Source of the DNA: Hydractinia symbiolongicarpus
Taxonomy: Eukaryota; Cnidaria; Hydrozoa; Anthoathecata; Hydractiniidae
Direction of reading: 5' to 3'
NCBI RefSeq assembly: GCF_029227915.1
Contig: NC_079886.1
Location: 17,524,501 to 17,584,500, forward strand
DNA: 60,000 nucleotides
A model generated the notes under the pieces. That model was not told the DNA's origin. It searched no databases and saw only the letters and a program-made list of their open reading frames with translations. Below, piece by piece: positions 1 to 11,045 of this stretch. The stretch's first letter is position 1. Each line of letters opens with the position of its first letter. Made by a program: the position numbers and the translations under genes.

Positions 1-515
1 TTGCACTCTAAAATTACTTGGTTTTATTGCAATGAAATGTTCCTTCCATATTTGGTTGGCCAGAGATTCAAAACCTTGGGAAACGCGTACTACAACAACA
101 GACAGTTTCCCTGAAAGCAAGTCACCTTTCAAATTTGCCAAAAGCAAATCGCCAGTCCACATAACTGACAGGAAAATGACATCACCAGGGTCAACAAAAG
201 AGTTAATGCTTCAAACAGTGGAATAAAAATAATTCTATTCTGCAATGTTTAAACTCCCTACCGCAATTCCATGTATCCCTCTCGGCAGGAAATCTTCTTC
301 CTTGTCACCTCTTGCTTCAGCTTGCTCGAATGTTTTCCACCAATTGTCCCAGTTGATCCATCCGCTTTCATTGCAGCCCTAAAAATACTATAAGTAAATT
401 AAAAGGAAATTTTGATATTTTCACACAGCATGATGTGCCTTAGATCCTAGGTTACTTGCTAAGTGTACTTGCTACAGATGCGCTTTTTACTACCACCATG
501 TTCCAGTTTGTACTA
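1..515. other. no recognisable gene
   Basis: The only open frame (32-226, plus strand, 64 codons) is Ser/Lys/Thr-rich and I do not recognise it. The USP-like frame that starts being legible near 518 may have its N-terminal half, including the catalytic Cys box, here in decayed form, but I cannot identify it. Confidence 0.4.
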
Positions 516-517
516 GA

Positions 518-1074
518 ACTACAATCACTTGTGACACATGTTTCCAATCGCACTCTACTGATGAAATGTCTCTATTTCTTGAATTGCAACCAAGACCCAC
601 AATTCAAGAGTTATTGAACCTCTTCTTACAACCTGAGGTTTTGACAGGGAATGATAAGTGGTTTTGCCCTCTGATTAATTCCCATTAAACAGCAACACGA
701 GAGACGGAAATTGTGAACAGTGGTTCACACCTTATAGTGCAGTTAAGACGTTTCATCATGTCAAATGGTCATATCTCAAAACAAGTGTCACCAGTTTCTT
801 GTTTCCCATACTTCTTATCCCTTTCTCTTACCATCGACCCTAAGGTAAGAAGCCGTAAGCACTTTAAGATCAGAGCGCTTATAAACCACTCTGGTTCTCT
901 TAATAATGGGCACTATACAGCCATTTTTCAAGACCAAAAGACAGACCAGTGGCTTCACTGCAATGACAGAGCTGTGACACAATGTGACGTTTGGAAGGAA
1001 CTTAACAGCAAACTATGCTATTTTAGTTTCAGCCTCGATGTTCTTAACTTTTTTGACAAATGCTATCCTCATTA
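518..1074 (+). pseudogene. USP-type deubiquitinase fragment, copy 1 (broken)
   Basis: This is the C-terminal half of a ubiquitin-specific protease (UCH, peptidase C19) fold. In one frame from 518 the finger region is legible: CDTC, then TGNDKWFCP, then the SHLIVQLRRF strand, then the His box INHSG...NNGHY with the following W-L-H-C-N-D. An in-frame TAA lies at 686-688, and the second Cys of the last CxxC is lost (CPLINS), so zinc binding is probably damaged. No Cys-box exon is visible. The frame runs into a Helitron array at 1075 and resumes in phase at 3219, ending at the TGA at about 3250. It is similar in layout to the copy at 16.2-16.7 kb. It is probably part of a repetitive element, not a host USP, because its tail is repeated at 29.9 kb. 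Confidence 0.7.
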
Positions 1075-2744
1075 TCTCTTTAATAATAGCCGTATTCCGT
1101 CTGTCTGTGTGTCCGCGAAAGCCGCGTCCCGTAACGGAAACACGAAATTTTGTAAATTACGCGCCGATACCAAATGCGATATATTTTTACCGACTTTGTT
1201 TTGACCGCTCGCGCGTGGAATACCATTCACAACGCCTGATTCTTTAAAAAAAAACCAAGATTTTCGCGACCAGAAAGAATCCAAGATCTTCGCGGAACGA
1301 AGGCCATTTTGATAATGGTCGTGTTTGTGGTCAGTGTGTGAGGTTTGTAGGCCTGTTTGACTTTTTTATCTTCTAAAAGTCTTATATATTTGTAATATTT
1401 GTTTTCTGTTTGTTTTCAATGTTACGATAAATATATTGTCACGTTTTTTAGCCACGTACAGATCTTAAACGCACCAGTTTTAGGATGTTTGGCTAGGAAC
1501 GAAGATTAGCTAGCTATAGCTACTAGCTAGCTAGAGCCTCACTTATTGCTATTCTGTTTGGTATAAGAGCTTTTTATCCTAGCCAACATTTATTTTTTTG
1601 TTGATGCTGTGGCTATTTAGCTAGCTCCTTAAAAAGTGAAAGTATAAAAATGCAGTTTGGCTACAACAATATTCTTAAGCAATATATAATTTTTATGCTA
1701 AATGCAGTTAGCTAGCTAGGTATAGCTACATATTTTATTATTTTTCTGCAAACTTTTTCTGCAAATGAAATGGCTGAGCGATTGTTTTGGCTGGACGAGT
1801 AACGACAGGCTGTTCCCTGTGTTTTTATTTAAACCGAAGTTGCAATGAACATTTTTGGAAAAGGGTAATATGCCTTATGCGCCTGTTCAACTGTGTTTAA
1901 CTGTACTAAGCGGTTAGCCCAGTGTTAAAAACAGACTGTTTTTTGTAAAAGCCTGTTACGCCTATGGGCATGTGCAACACCGTTTACCTGTATATACTAA
2001 GGTCAGCCCACCACTGTGACAATTAATTTTTAAACTTTCTTGGGAATCACGCCTGGACTAACCGCTCAGCCCTGTGTCTGCGAGAAAGTTTTTTTCAAAA
2101 GGGTATTATTCCTATACGCTGTACAACACGGTTTAACTGTACTAAGTGCTCAGCCCAGTGTCACGATTAATTTTTTAACTTTTAAAAAGACTTATTCCAC
2201 AAAATAAAATAATATTGACCGATTGTTTTTGCTATGACAGGGTAACAACGGTTTGTAAACTCTGTTTTCATATCAGCTATTGTTGCGGGAAAGTAATTTA
2301 AAAAAATATGTTAGAGTCGCACACTATAATGGTGTATGCGCTTAACTTGATTTACGCCTGTGCAACACGGTTTAACTGTACTAAGCGTTCAGCTCAGTGT
2401 CACGATTAATTTTTTAACTTGCGCAAAAAGTTATTCCGCAAAATGAAATAAAATTGACGATTGTTTTTGCTATGATGAAGTAACAACACTTTGTAAACTC
2501 TGTTTTTATATCAGTTATCGTTGCGGGAAAGTTATTTTTTGAAAAATATGTTACAGTCACACACTATAATGGTGTATGCGCTTCAAATGATTAACGACAT
2601 ACTGTAAACCTGTACTAAAGCGCTCCACCTGATCGTGTGGGACAGTTTACGGCTCTTATTAAGCGCTCCACAGAATGTTCAATGCCGGATCACACCTTTA
2701 CTTGTGGCTTAACCCGGCGTTTCGACGCCGGGTCTCCCGGCTAG
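1075..2744 (+). mobile_element. non-autonomous Helitron, unit 1 of array
   Basis: The unit begins with TC (TCTCTTTAATAATAGCC) directly after host ATTA and ends with CTAG at 2741-2744. The 3' end carries a textbook Helitron hairpin: CCCGGCGT, loop TTCG, ACGCCGGG (2713-2732), with 8 nt between hairpin and CTAG. There are no terminal inverted repeats and no target duplication. The interior has no coding capacity. Its first ~130 bp resemble the 5' ends of units 2-4. The interior at about 1860-2640 contains diverged direct repeats (for example the 'cacggtttaactgtactaag' motif near 2128 and 2367). Confidence 0.82.
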
Positions 2745-2917
2745 TCTCTATAATAATAGCCGTCGTCTGTCTGTCTCTGCGTGGACCCCCCGCTGAGTTT
2801 GAAAATACTGTTACGGAAACACGAATATCAAATGCGATATATTTTTATCCACGTTGTTGCGACGGGTAAATATAAAGGACGGGCGAACCCGTGGATTTTT
2901 CCACGGGCAACGACTAG
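2745..2917 (+). mobile_element. short Helitron, unit 2 of array (173 bp)
   Basis: Starts TCTCTATAATAATAGCCG immediately after the CTAG of unit 1. It ends with the hairpin CCCGTGGATTTTTCCACGGG (2888-2907), six bases, then CTAG (2914-2917). The unit is little more than a Helitron 5' end joined to a 3' end. Confidence 0.8.
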
Positions 2918-3049
2918 TCTCTATAATAATAGCCGTCTTCTGTCTGTCTCTGCGCGGACCCCCGCTGAGTTAGAAAATCATGTTACAGAAACATGAATAT
3001 CAAATGCGATATATTTTTATCCATGGATTTTTCCACGGGCTAACGACTA
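2918..3049 (+). mobile_element. short Helitron, unit 3 of array (132 bp)
   Basis: Same 5' end as unit 2 and the same 3' hairpin (left arm weakened to CATGGA). It ends CTA, the final G being absent or absorbed. Head-to-tail with both neighbours. Confidence 0.75.
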
Positions 3050-3218
3050 TCTCTATAATAATAGCCGTCGTCTGTCTGTCTCTGCGCGGACCCCCCGCCG
3101 AGTTAGAAAATGATGTTACGGAAACACGAATATCAAATATATTTTTATCCCATTTGTTGTCACGAGTAAATTTAAACGACGGGCGAACCCGTGGATTTTT
3201 CCACGGGCTAACGAGTAG
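3050..3218 (+). mobile_element. short Helitron, unit 4 of array (169 bp)
   Basis: Starts TCTCTATAATAATAGCCG, has the hairpin at about 3188-3207, and ends GTAG (diverged CTAG) at 3218. The host sequence TTCTCAATATG resumes at 3219, matching the uninterrupted copy at 29970. Confidence 0.8.
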
Positions 3219-4345
3219 TTCTCAATATGTTCTTAACATGACTATGGTCTGAAAATATATAACGCCTTAATAAAATAAAGCATGCTATAAGTTACTATAG
3301 CTAGCTAATGGCAATTCTACTACATGTAACGGTCCAGTGCTAGGACACACAAAAGTTAAGTTCGTTTGATATAATCAATGAAAAAATTAAACTTCTAAGC
3401 AATTTTGTGCGTCATACAAATGTTCATATTCAAACTATCAAGCTTAACATATTCGGAGGATATTCTAAACTTCTCACCCATTTTTCAGAGTATATTCTTA
3501 CAAAATAAGTGCTCAAAGAAAATATTTCTCGGCTCAAAACACAACAACAAACGCAATAATTTAGAAAAAATTTGCTCTGAAAGAAACGGCCCAAAAATCG
3601 TTATACACCCAAATTCATTTCTCTATCAAGTAATATAAACAACATACCTGCTATTCTTTTGCTTTCTCAGTAGGTCTCAAGCTAGCTAGCCTGAATGAAA
3701 GTGCAATCAGTTTTTTTTTCGATTACTAAATTTTGCTTCATCCCAGAGAGAACGAATTGAAAATGTATAGCTACAATTGTCTGATGCATTTCATCGTACG
3801 TTTTTCTTCGTTTTAAAAAATATTCCTGACAACAACATTATTAACTTCGTTCAACAACAACAGTTTGTTTTTTACATTTTAGATTCAAATTACAGTCATA
3901 TTCAAATGCGATACAACCTGGGTCCCAGAACACAAAAATATAAAATATAGAAAAATGTAAGCTTGAAGCTAACCTTTTGATCAGTAAACATTGGCATGCT
4001 TTGTTGGAAGTAACCTTTTTCAGGATTAACTTGAAAAACAGACAACCTTCTTCGCTTCGGTTTTTTTTTCAGTTGATAAACAACTTGTTTCCATGAGATA
4101 CGGTGCGCACATGGTAAACCGGGGGTAAAATTAAATTATTTCAACCATAACAACCTAGAACGGGGCTGTAGCATAAATGACAACTGGACCCCCTATTTTC
4201 TCATTTTGCGGCTTACTTATTTTTTAGTAAATTTTAGCGTACGGCCACGTCATAAGAAAGTGACCCGTGAGTTACGTGGCGTGGACTCACAATTTTACTC
4301 ACGCAAGAGAATTAATATATAAGATCAATATATATAAATTTTATT
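3219..4345 (+). repeat. dispersed ~1-kb repeat, copy A (USP tail plus 3' region)
   Basis: After the last 11 codons of the USP frame the sequence is non-coding and recurs in direct orientation at 43301-44345 (about four fifths identical by eye) and 48390-48590. Its first ~170 bp recur at 29970-30125. The shared end motif is a block containing 'gtaaattttagcg', 'ccacgtcata' and 'gtgacccgtga', then 'ttaatatataa'. I infer it is the 3' non-coding part of a repetitive element. Confidence 0.7.
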
Positions 4346-4587
4346 AACGGACTTTTTTTTACAATTCTTTGTAGACGTCACATTCGAACTCATCTTTAAA
4401 AAAACTTTCATAACATTTACATTTAGTATTAGGACCAACCTGTTCATGCTGTGCTTAAGTCTTTCTTATAGATGTCTTGTGCGAGCAGATTGAAATCGAC
4501 AGTAATTGCATTCTCCTGTAGCAATTTTTTAAACATAGATAAACTTTTATTTTAGAAATGCCTTTTGTGTTACATTTCTTTCTGACG

Positions 4588-4985
4588 TTACGCATTTTAC
4601 CCTAGTAACTTGTCCGAAGCATCAATCACCTGTGTAAGGCTGAGTGTTGGGATCCTGTAACAAATGTGGGAAGCTACTGCCAGGTTTCTAAGTCCTGGCG
4701 CACGGGTGGTTGTGTGCTTGTATTTATAAATTTATATTTATTATTTTTTTATGTTGTATAGTACTGTGTAACTGTCAGTAGGTGTTTGTAAGATAATGTC
4801 TATAGAGGGTCTTTAGTTCAATTACCTTCATGCTGCTGGCTATCCTTGTAAAAAGGGGGATCACTAAATGTAGATCTCTCAGGGTGTAACCTGTACAATT
4901 TAAAAACAAAAGAGTCAGTAGACTAATTCCATCATTAGAGCTTGCTAGTTTGTTATATTACAATTCAAACTGTCTGTATATGTCA
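4588..4985 (+). repeat. LINE-like 3' tail, copy 1
   Basis: Resembles 17090-17477 and, more weakly at its left end, the last bases of the window. Shared blocks are 'gcatcaatcacctgtgtaag', a hairpin with stem GCCAGG/CCTGGC (4679-4699), 'atccttgtaaaa' and 'gagcttgctag'. Stem bases are identical between copies while the 9-nt loop differs. It is probably the 3' UTR of the retroelement family whose coding tail lies at 15.2-16.2 kb. Confidence 0.6.
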
Positions 4986-5158
4986 CAGCATATCTAAATG
5001 ATTATTAAAATGTTACTATTAAAAAGTTAAAAATGCCTAAAAACGAAAATTATAACTTGTTAGAAATCCATCCACTTTTTTCCTCATCTGTTCCTATTTT
5101 TTCCGTTGTTACTGTTTTGACCTTGAAGAATTAGATCATCTCAAATATAACACACCAA

Positions 5159-6761
5159 TTATGAGCTTGTGTCTAAATATCGACTACATTTTAACCATTG
5201 TGATAGCTGCTTTTTTCCGTCAAACCCCTTGTGGGAAAACTCACTATAAGCATTCATTACAGCATGTTGACCTATTGTGTTAGTGCGTAAAACATTCATG
5301 AACCAGCATGTTGTTGCGAATTCTCTACCAGACGTTTCTTTTCTAAAGATAAAATCTTTCACCTATAACATTAAAACGCTTAAAACGAATACAAAATCTG
5401 TTTAATTAGTGATTCTGCAGTTAGATTATAAGTTGAATAAGGTGAGTCAATCATACTTTTACTCAATTTCTGCCAAACTGATCCCATGCCTTTTATGGTC
5501 TGTTTACCAAAGCAGTGTTCGCAGCTTTCAAACATAATGCCAATAATTTGGTATTCGATTATTGAAAACATTAACTGTAAAGAATGTTGACAAAAGCTTG
5601 ATCAGTTGTTTCTTCTTCTTTGGAAAATCGCAATATTGTTCCTGTCTCATACAGTGTGAGAAAATTTAGAAAGGATCAATAGTAATTGTTGTTTATCAAC
5701 ATGATCAAACAAAAGTTTCTTACAGTGCTTTTACACAGTTGCAAAGGGAAAATAGCATTTTGAATGAAATCATGGTTTACAGTACTTCCAATTAATTCCC
5801 TCGTCATCAAAACAGTCATCAAGTGGTAATTTTTCCATTACATCGTCCATTTTCTCATAAAGTTTTTTATAAAACTGAGCATAACGATCCTTTATAACAC
5901 CATCGCAATCAGCTTCCTCGACGCTAAATCTTTAACTTTATGTGAAATAGTTCCACACTTGTTGTAAATAACTTTTAGTAAACATAATCTCTGGAAGTAT
6001 TAAAATACAAAGTGACTAAAGATTCCTATTTTCAACAAGATTATCATTGTCATTATTCTTTTTTAGAAACAGTCGATGGAACAACATCGTCATCATCTGA
6101 TACAGTGATTGTAGCATAACCAGGAAATCCAACTGTTCCACCTGTTGTCACAGGTGTCGATATTTTCTTTTCATTAACAATAAATGTGCCAGAAAATAGT
6201 TTTTCTTCTAGAGAAATTTTTTTTCAATCAAAATTGATTAGCGTAAAATGCTCTGGCTGTAAAGATGACCCTCCAACCCAACCATACACATGAGTAAATG
6301 TAGCAGTATCATGAAATGACGTGCTTTATTTCCTATAACAGGATGGCGTATGACTATTGTGACATTCATTAAGATCAGGTTCTGGCATGACTCGATTCTT
6401 ATGTTCATAATATCAATTAATTGACCTTCTTTTACTGCTACGGTATTCTCTATTTTTTCAGTTCATTTAACAAAGCTAGGACTTTCTTCTTTGTCGGAAG
6501 GGTTGATTTCAAACCCCGAATACCTCTTTCTTGAACTTCTTTTAACATTTCTGATGAATGGCTATACCTCTTCCTTTCATAGCACACCATAGTGATAAAC
6601 TTTTTAGAAGACTTCCTGTAAGCAACGCGGTAGTGATTTTTTATCAACATTCTTAAGTTACTGCTTGAAGAAATCGTTCTTTTTTGGATTCTACCGGTGT
6701 TGTTGTTATTATCCAAAACACCAAATTGTGTCCCGATGTCCATATGATCACAATAATACAT
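5159..6761 (-). pseudogene. decayed coding region, possible HECT/G2E3-like family
   Basis: Minus-strand frames with protein-like composition follow one another with frameshifts and stops: 6761-6450 (103 codons, Lys-rich end with LKSTLPTKKKVLALLNELKK), about 6340-6060 (VYGWVGGSSLQPEHFTLI, later GYATITVSDDDD), about 5930-5765 (DGVIKDRYAQFYKKLYEKM), 5571-5380 and 5362-5159. The acidic stretch and the 'DGV-RD---F' segment recall uncharacterised HECT-domain-like proteins of cnidarians, but I see no catalytic HECT Cys. Introns could explain some of the breaks. The family assignment is weak; the claim that it is old coding DNA is firmer. Confidence 0.35.
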
Positions 6762-6934
6762 TTATATTTGCATTGTTCCGGTTTTTATTTTGTAACGAAT
6801 AACTGTAGGCTTTTCCTCCTTCTATTTCAGCAGTATTTTCAAGTAGATTAGATTTTGTAAACAGCTTTGCAATATCACATGTCTTATTTGCAGCTAAATT
6901 TAAATGAAAGACCAAGGTATCAAAATGTGAAAAC

Positions 6935-7628
6935 TTAACCCTATTCGGTCCGGGTGTTTTCGAATATACTATGACCGGGCGAAATAACTTGTCATAGGTT
7001 CAAATTAAATCAAACTTGGCACATTTATACTACGTCATAAAAGGAACAGAATGGCAGTAATAAATTTTTGCTTGCGTCAGCACATTTTCTGTGACGTCAT
7101 CAGAAGCTTTAAATTTGTTAAAAGTGACACTATCTGCTTAAAAATTGATTACTTTTATTACAGAGCGAGTTTTTGGATTCTGTTTGAAGTTTCTGAAAGC
7201 TAAATAAAAGTTACTTAACATATATTTAAGTTTTTACCTGGATCGCATGAAAAATTGCCCAAAAATCCCTTTTTTCCCGATTTTCGGGTAAAATCCGATA
7301 AAATCGGGAAATCGGATTAATCACGTGTCCAAATTATGCAAAATGATTTTTCTTGATAAAACAAAGTTGTGTTGCAAGTTTCAAGTTCTAAAGATAATCC
7401 TAACATGAGTTATTAAATTTTCCCCAGTATAAGGATTTCATAGAGATTTTTAGGGGTAGTTTCGAGTAATGGCCAATATCAAGGCCTCTGAAAGGTATGG
7501 GACTTAAAAATTCGGCATACAGGTGTCTAATAGATAAATATTGAAACTCAGTAAGTTTCATAGCCATATAACACAGCAATAAGGATTTATTAAAGAAACC
7601 GTCAGGGGGAGGGACCGGATACCGTTAA
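6935..7628 (+). mobile_element. TTAA-flanked MITE, copy 1 (piggyBac-like ends)
   Basis: Both ends carry TTAA followed by an inverted repeat: left TTAACCCTATTCGGTCCGGG, right (read inward on the other strand) TTAACGGTATCCGGTCCC. The interior has no ORF and matches the element at 50671-51436 in inverted orientation, including the blocks around 'ttcccgattttcgggtaaaa' and the 'cttttattacagagcgag' region. TTAA targets with CCCT-type ends are characteristic of piggyBac; attributing it to that superfamily is inference. Confidence 0.65.
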
Positions 7629-7639
7629 GAATATACTCC

Positions 7640-9300
7640 TTATGTGTTCCACTTTTTTCTCGTACAATATCAACATTCCTCCAAAAGATGTACGATAGTC
7701 ACGAACTGCTCGAAAAAACTGAATTTAAATTTTTGTTTGAATGTTTTTTTTTCTGTGGCTCCTATGCAAAACTTTTTTGAGGTGCTAATTCAATACCGGG
7801 CTGACCTTGACTTCAGACTTACGTAACTCGTCATAACATTGCATCTGCGTCTGCTGTATAGCTATATATAGAGAGAGAATAGGAGTAACTACATCGCAAT
7901 GCAGATATAACTAGCCTTTTAAGACAGAGAAGTTAATGAAAAGGGAGGTTTCTCTCCAAAGAATAAGAAGCCACTGGAAATCTTCTGTATTCTTCCCTTT
8001 ACGGGATGATCGAAAAGCTAATGGATTTCGGCTGTATTGAAACAAACACCTATGAATGTGGAAACATAAGGATTGGTGAAATTCACTCATGCTTGGGATC
8101 TAGTGCAGGCCCTTGAGTAAGCATCCCCTTCCTCCTGCAAGACACCAGCCACATTCATTGACACCATTCGCCAAAACCAATAACTTTTGTTAAACGTTGG
8201 AAAAAGAAGAGTCGACAACTACAATTCGTATCGTTGTTGCTTTTACCTACTGACACAGTCCCCAGGGTTAAGAAAGGTAGACTTAGAACCCGCCCTTAGA
8301 AAGGTTGTGGCAAAGAATGAAAAGCAGCAAACCTGGAAACAAAAAAGCTTTCTGACCTTAGACATGAACACTTAGAAATCGTATCGTAATGCTTGGGCTG
8401 ACCAAGAAACCGCCCCTTAGAAAGGTAGACTTGGAAGCCAGCGGCGGCAACCCAGAAAACCATTGCATATCGTCTCGAATTAAACAAGTAATTCACTTCA
8501 CCACCCAGTCAACTTTCATGCTTCGAAATCCGCCACGCTACTTTCTTTGAAAGGAGTTATCAATCTTTTCGAGAATGCAATTGAAGACCCATCCTAACCA
8601 ATGAAGAACACACACTCTTCAGTCACCAAAAACAAAAAGCCTTCGTGGAAAAATCCACTAAGGCAAAAGTCCAATGAAAAATAGGGTGCTTTAGATGTTT
8701 TGCTGACGTCAGTACTACATATACACAAAAAATGTTTTTAAAATCTTACACAAAATGGCAAATGTCAAAGCGCATTAAATCCTCCACACAAATCTTACAC
8801 AAAATAAAAAAGCACAGCTTACAAGGTGTAAAATCTAGTTGATAAAAAGTTACAACATCGACACTCACAACACCAATATTTACAAAACCGACAGTAAGAA
8901 CACCGACAGTCACAACACGGATAATAACAATGTTCGAAATAACGCATCTCAAATATGTACATCTTTTTAAGTGATTATGTTGAAAACCCTGAGTATTTTA
9001 TTTTGAAATGTCAAAAAGGAGGCCTGCAAGAGTTAGCACAAATCAACAAATATAACCCTTTATTAACATAAGAAACTAAATTAGCGGAACAAGAATTACT
9101 CACCATAGTAACCTAATTTAATAGGCCGAAGATATGCAAAAATAAATAAAGTAAACACACAAATGACTTCAGAAGTACCTCTCTGATGCAATGCGTCACT
9201 ATAAGCTATTGCCCAGACACTAAACAAAGCAATATACACGCTTTAAAGTGCGCGAACAAGCGGAGAGTACAGCTTAGTCATACACCTACCTAAAATACAC
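7640..9300. other. no recognisable gene
   Basis: Only short unrelated open frames. The motif 'ttagaaaggtagactt' recurs at about 8270 and 8420. A block at about 8860-8925 consists of short 'acaccgacagt'-type repeats. Otherwise I see nothing here. Confidence 0.4.
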
Positions 9301-9306
9301 AAGATC

Positions 9307-9645
9307 TCATAAAAAGAAACTTTTAAAAGAAATTAAGGAAGATTCATGCTGGTACAGTTCTTTCATTGAGTCCGACTGGAGGAACGATTTAAGTTTGTAC
9401 TGCCAAAAGGACTCGCGCTCTCTCAGATGAACCTCGTTTTGACACCTATCAATAATTTGGAAACTCCAATCTGGCATGACGTAATGGCCATCTTGTACAA
9501 AGTGCGAAAACAAACCTACCTGAGGAACAACTTTTCCTTCATGAAGTGTACCAGCATCACGTCGCGCACAGAAAGATTTAAAGTGATTCTTATAATTATT
9601 AAACCTAAGTCTAAACGCAGTTTTTGTAATGCCTACATTTTGCAT
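9307..9645 (-). pseudogene. Penelope GIY-YIG endonuclease, C-terminal domain
   Basis: The frame reads NVGITKTAFRLRFNNYKNHF, then HFVQDGH, QIIDRC and RERESFWQYKL. This is the C-terminal half of the PLE GIY-YIG nuclease that nicks target DNA: the R-x-R-FNNYK helix and the E of RERE are the catalytic and structural hallmarks. The Cys-rich lead-in (CDSC) is in a different frame directly upstream, with a stop, so the domain is broken at its N-terminus. Confidence 0.8.
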
Positions 9646-10140
9646 GAGTCACAATTAAAATGACCTCGACGGATATTAGAATCCCTACTGTTATCTGAAT
9701 TAGAAAAATTTCCACTCTTAATTAAAACACTGCAAACTTGGCACCTAGGCTTATTGCAGCTTTGACAAGAACCTTTTTCTCCCTCACTTGGCAATTTAGA
9801 TCTTACTAAATTATCTTTTAAGGTCTTAGCCCGACGAAACGAAATTAGGGGGACAGATGGAAACAGAGTTTTGTGTTCCTCGTCACATTCTAAAATAATC
9901 TGGGCCTCCCTGAAGAGGTTATAAATATTCTTACTTAAAGCAGGATGAAAAGTTGTGGAGAAAACCTCCTTACCTAAACCCTTGTCTGTCGTTGAACTTG
10001 GCAGTAAGATCTCATTTCGATCTTATGGAAACGCTCTGAAGTTTCTTTTCATACCCTCTACAATAAAGCCATTCCTTTAAACTGAAAACACGATTTTTAA
10101 AAAACTCATCTGTGGAACAAATTCGCCTTAAGCTAAGAGC

Positions 10141-10368
10141 CTAACTATAAGGTATTCCCTTTTTAGTATGAAATGGATGACAGCTAGAAAAATGCAAAAA
10201 CTGGTGCGTATCAGTTTCCTTAACAAAAAGATCAGTTTGAAGGTTTTGTTCCTCTCTAATAACTAAAACATCTAAAAATTCTATCGAATCCCTGGAAAAT
10301 TTATGGGTGAATTTAATTGTGTAATCTGTCGAAATATTGAATAAACTCCTCCAGTTGCTCTTCACCAT
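10141..10368 (-). pseudogene. Penelope RT thumb region, shifted frame
   Basis: Contains FLDVLVIREEQ and TDLFVKETDTHQFLHFSSCHPFHTKKGIPYS-type sequence, which follows the YIDD box in PLE reverse transcriptases. It overlaps the preceding frame by 56 bp, so a frameshift between about 10313 and 10368 separates the two. Recognisable PLE-like residues continue to the left of 10141 only with stops. Confidence 0.75.
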
Positions 10369-10730
10369 GCTCCCAGATTAAAAAAATATCATCAATATAA
10401 CGCCACCAAATCCACGGCTTAAGATGGTAATTTTTTAAACCTTCTTCTTCTAAATCTCCCATAAAAAGAACAGCATATGGAGGAGCAAATTTAGTCCCAA
10501 TAGCTATACCTTGTTTTTGTCTAAATGACTTATTATTGTGTTCAAAAAAATTGTTTTGTAAAACAATATCAGCTAGATTAACTAAAGAATCAGTACTGAC
10601 AGATTTGTCATCTCTACCGTCTAATGCCTTCCTCATGGCCTTCAAACCGTCCTTATGAGGAATACTGGGATAAAGTCCCACAACATCAATAGTACAGAAA
10701 ATGGCATCGTCATACTTAGGTATTTAGCGA
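10313..10730 (-). pseudogene. Penelope-like reverse transcriptase, fragment
   Basis: RNA-templated DNA synthesis for PLE mobility. The open frame continues upstream of its first ATG (10681) to about 10727. Asp of motif A (TIDVVGLYP) and both Asp of YIDDIF are present, so the palm active site is intact in this piece, but the frame terminates at 10313 and the conserved continuation lies in another frame (10368-10141). Fingers and any N-terminal domain are missing. Confidence 0.85.
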
Positions 10731-11045
10731 AAACGTTATGATAAACCTATTGAATACAAAAATACGTCAGCTAACGGCTTTTAAGTGTATATTGAACCTA
10801 GAAAATATTTATTACCTCGAGAAGAGTTGTATGGACTCCACCTGCCATTTATCGAAGATCCTTTTTAACATGTGTGAAGGATGATTTTTCTAAACTCGGT
10901 CTGGGCTGTGCTCCCAGGTTTCATCCACTTGACTTTTCTTATCATATTTTCGTATGCACACTTTTTAAAATGAACGGCCCCTTTAGTGAAAAGGAATAAA
11001 TTTTAAATTACGCAATATATATGAGCTACTGAATGACCACCCCTA

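Larger units (their letters stand above)
9307..10730 (-). mobile_element. Penelope-like retroelement, 5'-truncated and decayed
   Basis: On the minus strand an RT domain is followed by a GIY-YIG-type endonuclease, the domain order of Penelope-like elements (PLE). RT: legible from about 10727 (motif A with CTIDVVGLYPSIPH) through motif B (KQGIAIGTKFAPPYA) to the catalytic YIDDIF at about 10400, then a frameshift into 10368-10141, which carries the PLE-typical TDLFVKETDTHQFLHFSSCHP. The linker 10140-9650 is full of stops. The endonuclease is at 9645-9307. The N-terminal part of RT and the terminal repeats were not found. Confidence 0.85.

Noticed and set aside
1500-1560. GCTAGCTAGC runs as a functional motif
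   Set aside because: They occur widely in the window (1.5, 1.7, 3.3, 3.7, 19.6, 30.05 and 55.35 kb) in unrelated contexts and look like low-complexity background of this genome.
4679-4699. tRNA-like T-arm (GG-TTC-A style loop) in the LINE tail
   Set aside because: The loop is 9 nt and varies between copies, and there is no D-arm, anticodon arm or acceptor stem around it.
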